From contig JBBZIV010000001.1 in NCBI GenBank assembly GCA_038405045.1, forward strand, positions 310,001-374,000: 64,000 bases of DNA. The letters are read 5' to 3'. The notes below the pieces were generated by a model, which worked only from the letters and a program-made list of their open reading frames with translations, was not told the DNA's origin and did no database searches. Shown here piece after piece: positions 27,725 through 36,241 of this stretch; within the stretch, counting starts at the first letter, position 1; the number at the start of each line of letters is the position of its first letter. Both the position numbers and the translations under genes were made by a program. This stretch comes from Sporobacter sp038405045 (lineage in GTDB: Bacteria > Bacillota > Clostridia > Oscillospirales > Oscillospiraceae).

Positions 27725-27739
27725 AAGCCATAGGAATTT

Positions 27740-27765
27740 CGGGCGGGTGACAACCCGCCCGTTTT
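27740..27765 (+). terminator. Terminator after acpP
   Basis: 9-bp stem CGGGCGGGT/ACCCGCCCG (27740-27748 with 27753-27761), 4-base loop, then TTTTG. Confidence 0.8.
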
Positions 27766-27807
27766 GTTAGATGGCCGGTTTGACGGCCGCTTGAAAGGTG
27801 GACGTGC

Positions 27808-28485
27808 ATGGACAAGCTTGAACAGAAACTCGGCTATACGTTCCGCGACAGGTCTCTTTTACAAACGGCGCTGACCCACAGCTCGTATGCCAATGAAAAT
27901 AAAAAAGACGGCGTTTTGTATAATGAGCGCCTGGAGTTTCTGGGAGATGCCGTGCTCGGCTTTATCGTAGCCGAACAGTTGTATCACAAAAATCCGCCGA
28001 TTCCAGAAGGGCAGATGACGCGCTTGCGCGCAGAGCTCGTCTGTGAAAAAAGTTTGGAAGCGGCGGCCAACCGCCTCGGCCTCGGCGCATATCTGCGTCT
28101 TGGGCGCGGCGAAGCGCAGGGCGGCGGCAGGCAGCGCCCGTCTATTCTGGCCGACGCGATGGAGGCGCTTGTCGCCGCTGTTTATTCTGACGGCGGCATT
28201 GACGCGGCCAAAAGCACTGTCGAACGCTTGATTATGGAAAATTGTGATCTTGGCAGTGAGCCGTCCGGCGGCGATTTCAAAACGGCGCTGCAGGAGCTCG
28301 TCCAGAAAAAGAGCGGGCAGACGCTCGCCTATGCGCTTGTCGGTGCGCGCGGGCCGGATCATCAGAAAGAATTTATCGTCGAGGTGCTGCTCAACGGCAT
28401 CAAAAAGGGCGAGGGCATCGGCAGAAGCAAAAAGGAAGCCGAACAGGCGGCGGCCAAAATGGCGCTTCGCGCGCTGGCGAAATGA
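27808..28485 (+). CDS. rnc: Ribonuclease III
   Basis: 225 residues. The RNase III signature NERLEFLGDAVL (residues 39-50) holds metal-binding acidic residues, and a double-stranded RNA-binding domain spans about 155-223. It processes rRNA precursors and other duplex RNA. It overlaps the following radical SAM gene by 4 bases. Confidence 0.96.
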   Translation: MDKLEQKLGYTFRDRSLLQTALTHSSYANENKKDGVLYNERLEFLGDAVLGFIVAEQLYHKNPPIPEGQMTRLRAELVCEKSLEAAANRLGLGAYLRLGRGEAQGGGRQRPSILADAMEALVAAVYSDGGIDAAKSTVERLIMENCDLGSEPSGGDFKTALQELVQKKSGQTLAYALVGARGPDHQKEFIVEVLLNGIKKGEGIGRSKKEAEQAAAKMALRALAK

Positions 28486-29498
28486 CGCCGCGCCGTCGCG
28501 TCATTCCCTTTTTTGTGCCGCATCTTGGCTGCCAGAACAGCTGCGTTTTCTGCAACCAGCGCCGGATCACGGGGTCGGCAGAACCAGTTGCGGCGGAAAC
28601 GGTCACAGCATCCTTGCGCGCGCTGGCGCTGCCCGAGGACGCGGCTTGCCAGATCGCTTTTTACGGTGGGAGCTTTACGGCCATCCCTGTAGAGCAGCAG
28701 TTATCGCTGTTGCGCGCTGTTCAGCCATTCCTGACGACGCACAAAAACGCGACCCTGCGCCTCTCAACACGGCCGGACGCCGTCGACAGACAGACGCTTG
28801 AGCGCCTTCGCGTCTTTGGCGTTCGGACAATAGAGCTCGGCGCCCAATCACTGTGCGACGACGTACTGCAGGCATCCTGCCGCGGGCATACGTCGGCCGA
28901 CACCGAAAAGGCTGCGCGCCTTGTGCGCGAACAGGGGTTTGAGCTCATCCTCCAGATGATGACAGGTCTCCCGGGCGACACGCCTGAAAAGGCGCGCTGG
29001 ACGGCCGAGCGCCTCATCGCCCTCCGGCCGGATGGCGTGCGGATTTATCCAACGGTCATTTTGCAGAATACGCCGCTTTTTGACATGTGGCGCACCGGGA
29101 TGTATGACGAGCACACGGTAGACGACGCGGTGGTGCTCTGTGCCGAATTGTATCAGCTGTTCGAGGCGTCGGGTATTCCCGTGATCCGGATCGGCCTCAA
29201 TCCGACGGCGGCGCTCTCCGGTGGGGCAGCCGTCGGCGGGGCGTATCACCCGGCATTCGGCCAGCTCGTTTTCTCGCGCATTTATTACGACAAGGCGCTG
29301 GCGCTTTTACAATGCGCGCGCGGCGCGCAAAGCGTCACGCTCGGCGTCCATCCCGCCTGCGTGTCTTATATGACCGGGCAGCGGCGTGCGTCGGTGACGG
29401 CACTCGAGAAGACCCTTCATATCGGGCGGGTGCGTGCTTTGGCGGCAGATGTCGAACGCGGAGAAATCGTCATAATGCGCATTGATTATGGCGGGTGA
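28482..29498 (+). CDS. Radical SAM protein (Elp3-like)
   Basis: 338 residues. Cys17, Cys21 and Cys24 form the CxxxCxxC iron-sulfur motif (CQNSCVFC). The fold region with YGGSFTAIP, LRLSTRPDA, IELGAQSLCDDVL and MMTGLPGD resembles the radical SAM half of Elp3. No acetyltransferase domain is present, so it is not a full Elp3. Such proteins are regularly found between rnc and smc in Clostridia; a role in RNA modification is plausible but unproven. The ATG overlaps the rnc stop. Confidence 0.8.
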   Translation: MTPRRRVIPFFVPHLGCQNSCVFCNQRRITGSAEPVAAETVTASLRALALPEDAACQIAFYGGSFTAIPVEQQLSLLRAVQPFLTTHKNATLRLSTRPDAVDRQTLERLRVFGVRTIELGAQSLCDDVLQASCRGHTSADTEKAARLVREQGFELILQMMTGLPGDTPEKARWTAERLIALRPDGVRIYPTVILQNTPLFDMWRTGMYDEHTVDDAVVLCAELYQLFEASGIPVIRIGLNPTAALSGGAAVGGAYHPAFGQLVFSRIYYDKALALLQCARGAQSVTLGVHPACVSYMTGQRRASVTALEKTLHIGRVRALAADVERGEIVIMRIDYGG

Positions 29499-29510
29499 AA
29501 AGGATATAAT
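29482..29510 (+). promoter_or_regulatory. Promoter for the smc-leuS gene run
   Basis: TTGATT (29482-29487), 17 bases, TATAAT (29505-29510), spanning the stop codon of the radical SAM gene. A perfect -10 and 4-of-6 -35; leader of about 130 bases to smc. Confidence 0.55.
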
Positions 29511-29646
29511 ATCCTGAAAAGCAAAAACTCAATGGCCGAAGTCTTTCCGGTGCTGCAGCCCGGGGAGGCGGCATATTTTTTTGGATAAAAGTCGGGCACC
29601 CAAGTGTGTTGCAGGCAGGATAAGTTCAAGACGGGGCGGTGTGAGC

Positions 29647-32600
29647 ATGTATTTAAAGTCTTTGGAAATTCAGGGCTTTAAATCTTTCCCGGAAAAAACG
29701 CGTCTGACATTTGAAAAGCCGATTACAGCCATTGTCGGGCCGAACGGCAGCGGCAAATCAAACATCTCCGACGCGCTTTTGTGGGTCATGGGCGAGCAGT
29801 CGACGAGAACGCTGCGCGGCGGCAAGATGGAAGACGTTATCTTCGGCGGGACGATCCGCCGCGGGCAGGTCGGCTTTGCGGAGGTCTCGCTCATTTTGGA
29901 CAACACAGACCGCGTTTTCGACATGGACTTCACAGAGGTCATGATCACGCGGCGGTATTACCGCTCCGGTGAAAGCGAATATTTTATTAACCGTCAGCTC
30001 GTCCGGCTGAAGGATTTGAGCGAGCTTTTTATGGACACGGGCCTCGGGCGCGAGGGTTACAGTGTCATCGGCCAGGGTAAGATCGACGCGATCCTGTCGG
30101 CCAAAAGCACTGACCGGCGCGAAATATTTGAAGAGGCCGCCGGCATTTCACGCTTTCGCCACCGGAAAGAGGAGGCCGAGCGCAAGCTCCAGCACACCGA
30201 TGAAAACCTTGTGCGGTTAAATGATAAAATCAGCGAACTGGCCTTGCAGGTCGAGCCGCTTTTTGAGCAGGCCGAGACGGCCCGGCGCTATCTCTTTTTG
30301 CGTGACGAGCTGCGCGGTCTCGAAATCTCCGTCTGGATGGACGGGCTCGAAAAGCTATCCGAGCAGATGAAAAAGCTCAATGAGGACTTTGAAACAGCCG
30401 CGGCGCAGAAAGAGCGCGTCGGCGGTGAGATCGAATCAGACTATGACGACGCCCAGCATTTTGCCGAGAGCATGCATGAAAAGGATTTGGCACTCGACAC
30501 CGTTCGCGGGGCCATCACGGCCGAAGACGCCAAAAGTGCTGAATATGAGAGTGCCGTTGCCGTTTTAAAGGAAAAGCTTGAGAATATGACGGCGGAAGCC
30601 GAGCGCGTCCGCCGAGAGCTTGATGAGCAGGAAGGGCGCGACGGCGGCATTAAAGCGCAGATTGACGAGCGCGAGTCTCGCATTGCCGCACTGACGGGTG
30701 AGAAAACGCGTCTGACCGCGGCAGCCGGTGCGCTTTTTGACGCTTTGTCGTCGGTCGCCGATTCGGCGGGCGCATCGTCAAAACGTCTGGCCGAGCATGT
30801 CCGGGCGGAAAATGACATGCAATCAGCCCTGGGCGATCACAAGGCACGGCTGTCGGCGCTGGCATCTTCCGCGCAGGAGATGTACGACAGAGACGAGACG
30901 GTGGCGCAGGACATCGCCGCAGCAACTGAAAAGCTGCGGGCACTGGAAGAGGAGCGCGACGTCTGCCGTGACGCGCACCGCCGCGCGGCAGAAGACGTCC
31001 AGAATATTAAAAACATCATCAGCGGGTATGCGCTGCGGCTGGAAAGCCGCCGGAAAAAGGCAGAGGAAGCCGAAAAGCGGAAAACGGCCGTCACGATGGA
31101 ACTCGGCGCGTTGACATCGCGCATCGCCCTGCTCAATGAAATGGAAAAGGACTATCAGGGATACTCCAAGGCCGTCAAGCTCGTCATGCAGGAGGCGCAG
31201 CGCGGTATCCTCAAAAACATTCACGGTACCGTTGCAAATCTTCTGAAGACGGCGGACAAATACACCGTCGCCATTGAGACGGCGCTCGGCGGCGCGATGC
31301 AGAACATTATTGTCGACACCGAGGAGGACGGCAAAGCTGCCATCGCCTACCTCAAGCGGCGCGACGGTGGCCGGGCAACGTTTCTGCCCATTTCCGCCAT
31401 CCGCGGCAATGTGCTCGATAGCCGCGCGCTTCAGTCTGAAGAGGGGTTTGAGGGTCTCGCGCTCGACCTCGTCGGTTATGACAAAAAATATGAGGGTATC
31501 TATAAAAATCTGCTGGGCAGAACGATCGTCGTCGAATCGCTTGACGATGCCGTGCGCATCGCCAGAAAAGCCGGGTACGGGTTTCGCCTCGTCACGCTCG
31601 ACGGCCAGATCATGAACGCCGGCGGCTCGATGACGGGCGGATCATCCTCCGGCAACGCCGGTATTCTTTCAAGAGCCAACGAGCTGGCCGCCCTGACGCA
31701 GCGTGAGGCGCAGCTCAAAGAGGAGGCTGACAACACGCAGCGCGCTTTCAACGAAGCCGTCCGTGAACAAAACGCCGCCGCCTACGAGCTGGAGACAGCT
31801 AGCGGCGACAGGCGCGCGTTTGAGGACAAGCTTTTGCAGCTTGAAACAAACTTAAAGCATTACGACATTCTTTTGACGGCCGCGCAGGAAAATCTTAACG
31901 GCCTTAAAGAAGACGCATCCTCCCTCTCGTCCCGCATCGCGCAAAACGGCCGGGAGACGGAAACGGTGCGCCTTGAGATTGCCGCGTTAGACGAAAAGCT
32001 TCATGCCGTCAGAGCGTCCATCGCTGCGGATACCGAGGGTCAGGAGGCGCTCGCGCGTGAGCGCGATACGATCACCGCGCAGCTGTCCGACCTGCGCGCG
32101 CAGGAGGCCTCGTGTGATGCCGAGCGCGACGCGCTCGTCAAGGCGGTGACGGAGCTGTCCGAGCTGCGCGAGGTGCTCACGGGCAGCCGCCACCAGCAGA
32201 TTGATTTCCTTGCCTCGCTGAAAATCCGGCAGGAGGACATTTTAAAGGAAATTGCCGAGAGCGAATCGGCTCTCTATCAGATAGCGGCGTCGGCAGCATC
32301 TCTGAAAGAGGAAGCCGCCCGTCTGACGGCTGACAAGCTGGCGCTGGAGGCGCAGCGTACGCGGCGGGACAAGGAGCTGCAGGAAAAAAATAATGCGCTC
32401 TTAACGCTTGAGCGCGAATGCGCGCGGCTTGAGCAAAAAAAGCTGGCCGCCCAGCTGGAGGAAAAGCAGATTATCGACAGGCTGTGGGATACGTATGAAA
32501 TCAGCCGGACAACGGCGCTCGGTTTAAGGCAGGCGCTGCCAAGCCTTTCTGAGGCTAGGCGGCGCATTGCGGAGCTTAAAAGCAGTATATCGGCGCTCGG

Positions 32601-33219
32601 CAACCCGAATCTTGGGGCGATAGAGGAATATGACAGAGTTAACACCCGCTATACGTACCTCACTGAACAGCGAGACGACGTTGAAACGGCGAAAAACGAG
32701 CTGCTTTCCATCATCAAGGACATCACGCAGGAGATGAAAACAATCTTTGCCCGTGAGTTTGACGGGATTGGCGAGAGCTTTAAAGAGACGTTTTTGGAGT
32801 TTTTCGGCGGCGGGCAAGCTTCGCTCGAATTGGAAGATCCGTCGGATATCTTAAACTGCGGCATTGAAATCAAGGTGCAGCCGCCCGGTAAATCGCTTAA
32901 AACAATCACATTATTGTCCGGTGGTGAAAAGGCTTTCGTCGCCATCGCGCTCTATTTTGCCATTCTGAAAGTCCGGCCGACGCCATTTGTCGTCATGGAC
33001 GAGATCGATGCCGCGCTCGACGAGGCAAACGTACTGCGTTTTGCCGAAAATATGCGCAAAATGTCCGGTAAGACACAGATGATCGTCATCACGCACCACC
33101 GCGGGACGATGGAGGAGGCCGATGTCTTGTACGGCGTCACCATGCAGGAGCAAGGTGTCTCCCGTGTTCTGACAATTGATTTAAGCGAAGCAGAGCAAAC
33201 GCTTCGTAAGCAGGCATAG
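29647..33219 (+). CDS. smc: Chromosome segregation protein SMC
   Basis: 1190 residues. N-terminal Walker A GPNGSGKSNISDAL (about 32-45), two long coiled-coil arms, a central hinge (about 510-670, with RDGGRATFLPISAIRGN and NAGGSMTGGSSS), and a C-terminal head with LLSGGEKAFVAIAL and Walker B FVVMDEIDAALDEAN. SMC with ScpAB organises the chromosome. ATG at 29647 gives the family N-terminus MYLKSLEIQGFKSF; an in-frame TTG at 29581 adds 22 unmatched residues. The signature has Lys-Ala-Phe where many SMCs have Arg-Ala-Leu. Confidence 0.95.
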   Translation: MYLKSLEIQGFKSFPEKTRLTFEKPITAIVGPNGSGKSNISDALLWVMGEQSTRTLRGGKMEDVIFGGTIRRGQVGFAEVSLILDNTDRVFDMDFTEVMITRRYYRSGESEYFINRQLVRLKDLSELFMDTGLGREGYSVIGQGKIDAILSAKSTDRREIFEEAAGISRFRHRKEEAERKLQHTDENLVRLNDKISELALQVEPLFEQAETARRYLFLRDELRGLEISVWMDGLEKLSEQMKKLNEDFETAAAQKERVGGEIESDYDDAQHFAESMHEKDLALDTVRGAITAEDAKSAEYESAVAVLKEKLENMTAEAERVRRELDEQEGRDGGIKAQIDERESRIAALTGEKTRLTAAAGALFDALSSVADSAGASSKRLAEHVRAENDMQSALGDHKARLSALASSAQEMYDRDETVAQDIAAATEKLRALEEERDVCRDAHRRAAEDVQNIKNIISGYALRLESRRKKAEEAEKRKTAVTMELGALTSRIALLNEMEKDYQGYSKAVKLVMQEAQRGILKNIHGTVANLLKTADKYTVAIETALGGAMQNIIVDTEEDGKAAIAYLKRRDGGRATFLPISAIRGNVLDSRALQSEEGFEGLALDLVGYDKKYEGIYKNLLGRTIVVESLDDAVRIARKAGYGFRLVTLDGQIMNAGGSMTGGSSSGNAGILSRANELAALTQREAQLKEEADNTQRAFNEAVREQNAAAYELETASGDRRAFEDKLLQLETNLKHYDILLTAAQENLNGLKEDASSLSSRIAQNGRETETVRLEIAALDEKLHAVRASIAADTEGQEALARERDTITAQLSDLRAQEASCDAERDALVKAVTELSELREVLTGSRHQQIDFLASLKIRQEDILKEIAESESALYQIAASAASLKEEAARLTADKLALEAQRTRRDKELQEKNNALLTLERECARLEQKKLAAQLEEKQIIDRLWDTYEISRTTALGLRQALPSLSEARRRIAELKSSISALGNPNLGAIEEYDRVNTRYTYLTEQRDDVETAKNELLSIIKDITQEMKTIFAREFDGIGESFKETFLEFFGGGQASLELEDPSDILNCGIEIKVQPPGKSLKTITLLSGGEKAFVAIALYFAILKVRPTPFVVMDEIDAALDEANVLRFAENMRKMSGKTQMIVITHHRGTMEEADVLYGVTMQEQGVSRVLTIDLSEAEQTLRKQA

Positions 33220-33240
33220 CCAATTGAGGAGGATTGACCT

Positions 33241-34149
33241 TTGGGTTTTTTTGAAAAAATCAGGGAAGGCTTAACAAAGACAAAAAAGAACATTTCCGCC
33301 CAGTTAAACGGAATGTTTGCGACCTTTACCGGTGCCAACGACGCTTTTTTTGACGAATTGGAGGAAACGCTTATCCTTGCCGACCTCGGCGTTGAAACGG
33401 TGGACCGCGCCGTTGAAGCGCTGCGTACCGTGACAAAGCGCGAGGGCTATTTGAAAGCCGAGGATATCCAGAATGCGCTGGCGGACATCCTTACAAAGAT
33501 CATTGATATCGGCAGCAGCGACTTTGCCCTGGCGACGAAACCGGCCGTTATTCTCGTTATCGGCGTCAACGGCGTCGGCAAAACGACGACGATCGGCAAG
33601 CTCGCCCTGAAATTAAAAAACGAGGGCAAAAAAGTGCTTCTATGCGCCGGTGATACGTTCCGCGCGGCGGCGGCCGAACAGCTGACCGTCTGGGCCGAGC
33701 GCGCCGGGGCCGACATTGTCCGCCATGAGGAAGGCTCAGACCCTGCCGCCGTGGTCTTTGACGGTATTGCCGCCGCCAAGGCGCGCGGGGCGGACGTTAT
33801 CATCTGTGATACGGCCGGTAGGCTGCATAACAAGTCTAACCTCATGAACGAGCTGAATAAAATCAGCCGTGTCATTGACCGTGAGCTGCCCGGTGCCGAC
33901 AGGGAGACGCTGCTCGTTATCGACGCGACGACAGGGCAGAACGGGCTCATTCAGGCGCGCCAGTTCAAAGAGGCTGCCGGCATTACAGGCCTTGTGTTAA
34001 CGAAGCTCGACGGGACGGCCAAGGGCGGTATCGCCTTCGCCATTGCCGACCAGCTTCAGGTGCCCGTCAAGCTCGTTGGCGTCGGTGAGAAGGCGGAGGA
34101 CCTGCTCTCCTTCAATGCACGGGACTTTGTGGAGGCGCTGTTGAAATGA
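33241..34149 (+). CDS. ftsY: Signal recognition particle receptor FtsY
   Basis: 302 residues, NG domain only, without the acidic A domain of E. coli FtsY. The P-loop GVNGVGKTTTIGKLA, DTFRAAAAEQL, CDTAGRLHNKSNLMNEL and TKLDGTAKGG motifs are intact. It docks SRP-ribosome complexes at the membrane. The start is TTG at 33241 with GAGGAGG upstream; the family N-terminus GFFEKIREGL begins right there. It overlaps rdgB by 4 bases. Confidence 0.96.
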   Translation: MGFFEKIREGLTKTKKNISAQLNGMFATFTGANDAFFDELEETLILADLGVETVDRAVEALRTVTKREGYLKAEDIQNALADILTKIIDIGSSDFALATKPAVILVIGVNGVGKTTTIGKLALKLKNEGKKVLLCAGDTFRAAAAEQLTVWAERAGADIVRHEEGSDPAAVVFDGIAAAKARGADVIICDTAGRLHNKSNLMNELNKISRVIDRELPGADRETLLVIDATTGQNGLIQARQFKEAAGITGLVLTKLDGTAKGGIAFAIADQLQVPVKLVGVGEKAEDLLSFNARDFVEALLK

Positions 34150-34748
34150 CGTTTGTGCTCGCCAGCAACAATCAGGGCAAGCTCAGCGAGATGACGGCCA
34201 TCTTGTCAAGCTGCGATATTTCTGTTATCTCCCTTGCGCAGGCCGGTATTTTTCAAGACGTTGAGGAAACGGGGCAGACATTTTATGAAAACGCGTTTTT
34301 AAAAGCAAACGCTGCAGTGAAAGCGACGAACCAGCCCGCCATTGCCGATGATTCCGGCCTTGTTGTCGAGGCGCTGGGCGGCGCGCCCGGCGTCTACTCA
34401 AAGCGGTACGGCGGGGCGAAAAACGATGATGAGCGTAATACACTTCTGCTTAAAAACATGAACGGCGTGGAACATCGCGGCGCAAAATTCGTCTCATCAA
34501 TTGTCTGTGCCTTTCCAAACGGTGACACCATTGCCGCCGAGGGCGTCTGCGAGGGTGAGATTTTAACGGCACCGCGCGGCGGTGGCGGCTTTGGCTATGA
34601 CCCAATTTTTCTTGTACGGGCGCTCGGCCGCAGCATGGCGGAATTAACGCCAGACGAGAAAAACAGCATTTCTCACCGCGGACAGGCCATGCGGCTTTTT
34701 AGTGACAGGCTCCGCAATTATTTGACGAAAACAGGGGAGAAGATATGA
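34146..34748 (+). CDS. rdgB: dITP/XTP pyrophosphatase
   Basis: 200 residues of the HAM1/RdgB family: N-terminal LASNNQGKLSEM, then ADDSGLVVEALGGAPGVYSKRY and GFGYDPIF. It removes non-canonical purine triphosphates such as dITP and XTP. ATGA overlaps on both sides (ftsY upstream, yhbY downstream) mark it as part of the smc operon. Confidence 0.94.
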   Translation: MTFVLASNNQGKLSEMTAILSSCDISVISLAQAGIFQDVEETGQTFYENAFLKANAAVKATNQPAIADDSGLVVEALGGAPGVYSKRYGGAKNDDERNTLLLKNMNGVEHRGAKFVSSIVCAFPNGDTIAAEGVCEGEILTAPRGGGGFGYDPIFLVRALGRSMAELTPDEKNSISHRGQAMRLFSDRLRNYLTKTGEKI

Positions 34749-35047
34749 TAAACAGCAGGCAGAGAGCCTATTTAAGAGGTCTTGCCAATCCGGTTGAGAC
34801 AATTTTGCAGGTCGGAAAAGGCGGGATAACAGATAACGTCATCAAGCAGGCGTCGGACGCGCTCTGCGCCCGTGAGCTGATTAAAGGCCGCGTTCTCGAA
34901 AATTCGGGCATGACAGCCAGAGAAGCGTGTGACGCGCTTGCCGAGCGCTGCCGCGCCGAGCCCGTTTCGGTCATCGGCTCGCGCTTCGTGCTTTATAAAG
35001 AAAACCACGACATACCAAAGGAAAAGAGAATCAGACTGATAAAGTGA
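34745..35047 (+). CDS. yhbY: CRM-domain RNA-binding protein YhbY
   Basis: 100 residues forming one CRM domain: RAYLRGLANPVETILQVGK then GITDNVIKQA and a basic C-terminus. YhbY proteins associate with pre-50S ribosomes. The 4-base overlap with rdgB and the nadD neighbour are the usual Firmicutes arrangement. Confidence 0.93.
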   Translation: MINSRQRAYLRGLANPVETILQVGKGGITDNVIKQASDALCARELIKGRVLENSGMTAREACDALAERCRAEPVSVIGSRFVLYKENHDIPKEKRIRLIK

Positions 35048-35056
35048 GGGATATTA

Positions 35057-36238
35057 TTGAGACTGGGGATTTTCGGAGGCACCTTTAATCCGCCCCATCT
35101 GGGTCATATCAAAGCGGCGTCTGACGCTGCTATGCAGCTGGCGCTCGACAGGCTTCTCGTTATCCCGGCGGGAACGCCGCCGCACAAAGAACTGCCGCAT
35201 GGGACACCGACGGCGGCGATGCGGCTTGAGATGGCGCGCTTGTCGTTTGCCGGGCTTGAATGCGCCGAGGTCTCCGATATCGAGCTCCGGCAAGACGGCG
35301 TCAGCTATACTGCCGAGACGGTTACAAAGCTTAAAGCGCACTATCCCGGCGATGCGCTTTTTCTCTTAATGGGCACCGACATGTTTCTAACACTGGAGGG
35401 CTGGAAGGATCCGGATAAGCTGCTTCGGGCCGTCACACCGGCCGTTTTCTCCCGGTGCGCCGGTGATACGGAAAAAATTGATGCGTGCGCCGGTCGGTTT
35501 GCTCAAAAATATCATGTCGACACGCAGATCGTTCAGAACAAGGCGCTCGATATCTCCTCTACAACTCTGAGGGAAGCGCTTAAAAACCGCGGTGGCGTGT
35601 TATGGCTTGAAGATAAAACGTATGCGTATATTATTAAAAATAAGCTCTACGGCGCACGGGCCGATTTTAACTGGCTGCGGGAGCGCGCCTTTTCGATGAT
35701 GAAGCCCAAGCGCATTCCGCACACGGTGGGCTGCGAATTCGAGGCCGTCAAGCTGGCCCGCCGCTGGGGTGAAAACGAAAACGACGCCCGCGAGGCGGCG
35801 ATTCTGCACGATATTACGAAGTATCTCGATCTTCAGGCTCAGTTGCACTTGTGTGAAAAATATGATATTATGATCGACACTGTCGAGCGGGCGGAGGTCA
35901 AGCTGTTGCACGCAAAAACGGGTGCGGCAATTGCTTTTTCTGATTTCGGAGCCGCAGAGAACGTCAAAGACGCTATTTTCTGGCATACGACCGGCAGGGC
36001 TGACATGAGTCTTTTAGAAAAAATTATCTACATCGCCGACTATATCGAGCCGACGCGGGACTTTGACGGAGTGGACGAATTGCGGGCGCTTGCCTATGAC
36101 GACCTTGACAGAGCTGTGCTGAAGGGTCTTGAGATGAGCATCGACGATATGCGCCGACGCGCAATCATCCCGCACCGGCGGACGCAGGAGGCTGTTGACA
36201 GCTTCCGGGCGTTCGTTCTGCACAATGAAAGGGACTAG
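35057..36238 (+). CDS. nadD: NadD-YqeK fusion: nicotinate nucleotide adenylyltransferase with HD phosphohydrolase
   Basis: 393 residues with two domains. Residues 1-198 are NadD: GTFNPPHLGH at 9-18 and ISSTTLRE at 166-173, making NaAD from nicotinate mononucleotide. Residues about 200-393 are a YqeK-type HD domain: His222, the His251-Asp252 pair in AAILHDITKYL, and later FWHTTGRADMS and YIADYIEPTRDF. YqeK hydrolyses Ap4A to ADP. In B. subtilis these are separate neighbouring genes; here no stop separates them. The start is TTG at 35057, 6 bases after GTGAGGG. Confidence 0.92.
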   Translation: MRLGIFGGTFNPPHLGHIKAASDAAMQLALDRLLVIPAGTPPHKELPHGTPTAAMRLEMARLSFAGLECAEVSDIELRQDGVSYTAETVTKLKAHYPGDALFLLMGTDMFLTLEGWKDPDKLLRAVTPAVFSRCAGDTEKIDACAGRFAQKYHVDTQIVQNKALDISSTTLREALKNRGGVLWLEDKTYAYIIKNKLYGARADFNWLRERAFSMMKPKRIPHTVGCEFEAVKLARRWGENENDAREAAILHDITKYLDLQAQLHLCEKYDIMIDTVERAEVKLLHAKTGAAIAFSDFGAAENVKDAIFWHTTGRADMSLLEKIIYIADYIEPTRDFDGVDELRALAYDDLDRAVLKGLEMSIDDMRRRAIIPHRRTQEAVDSFRAFVLHNERD

Positions 36239-36241
36239 CTC

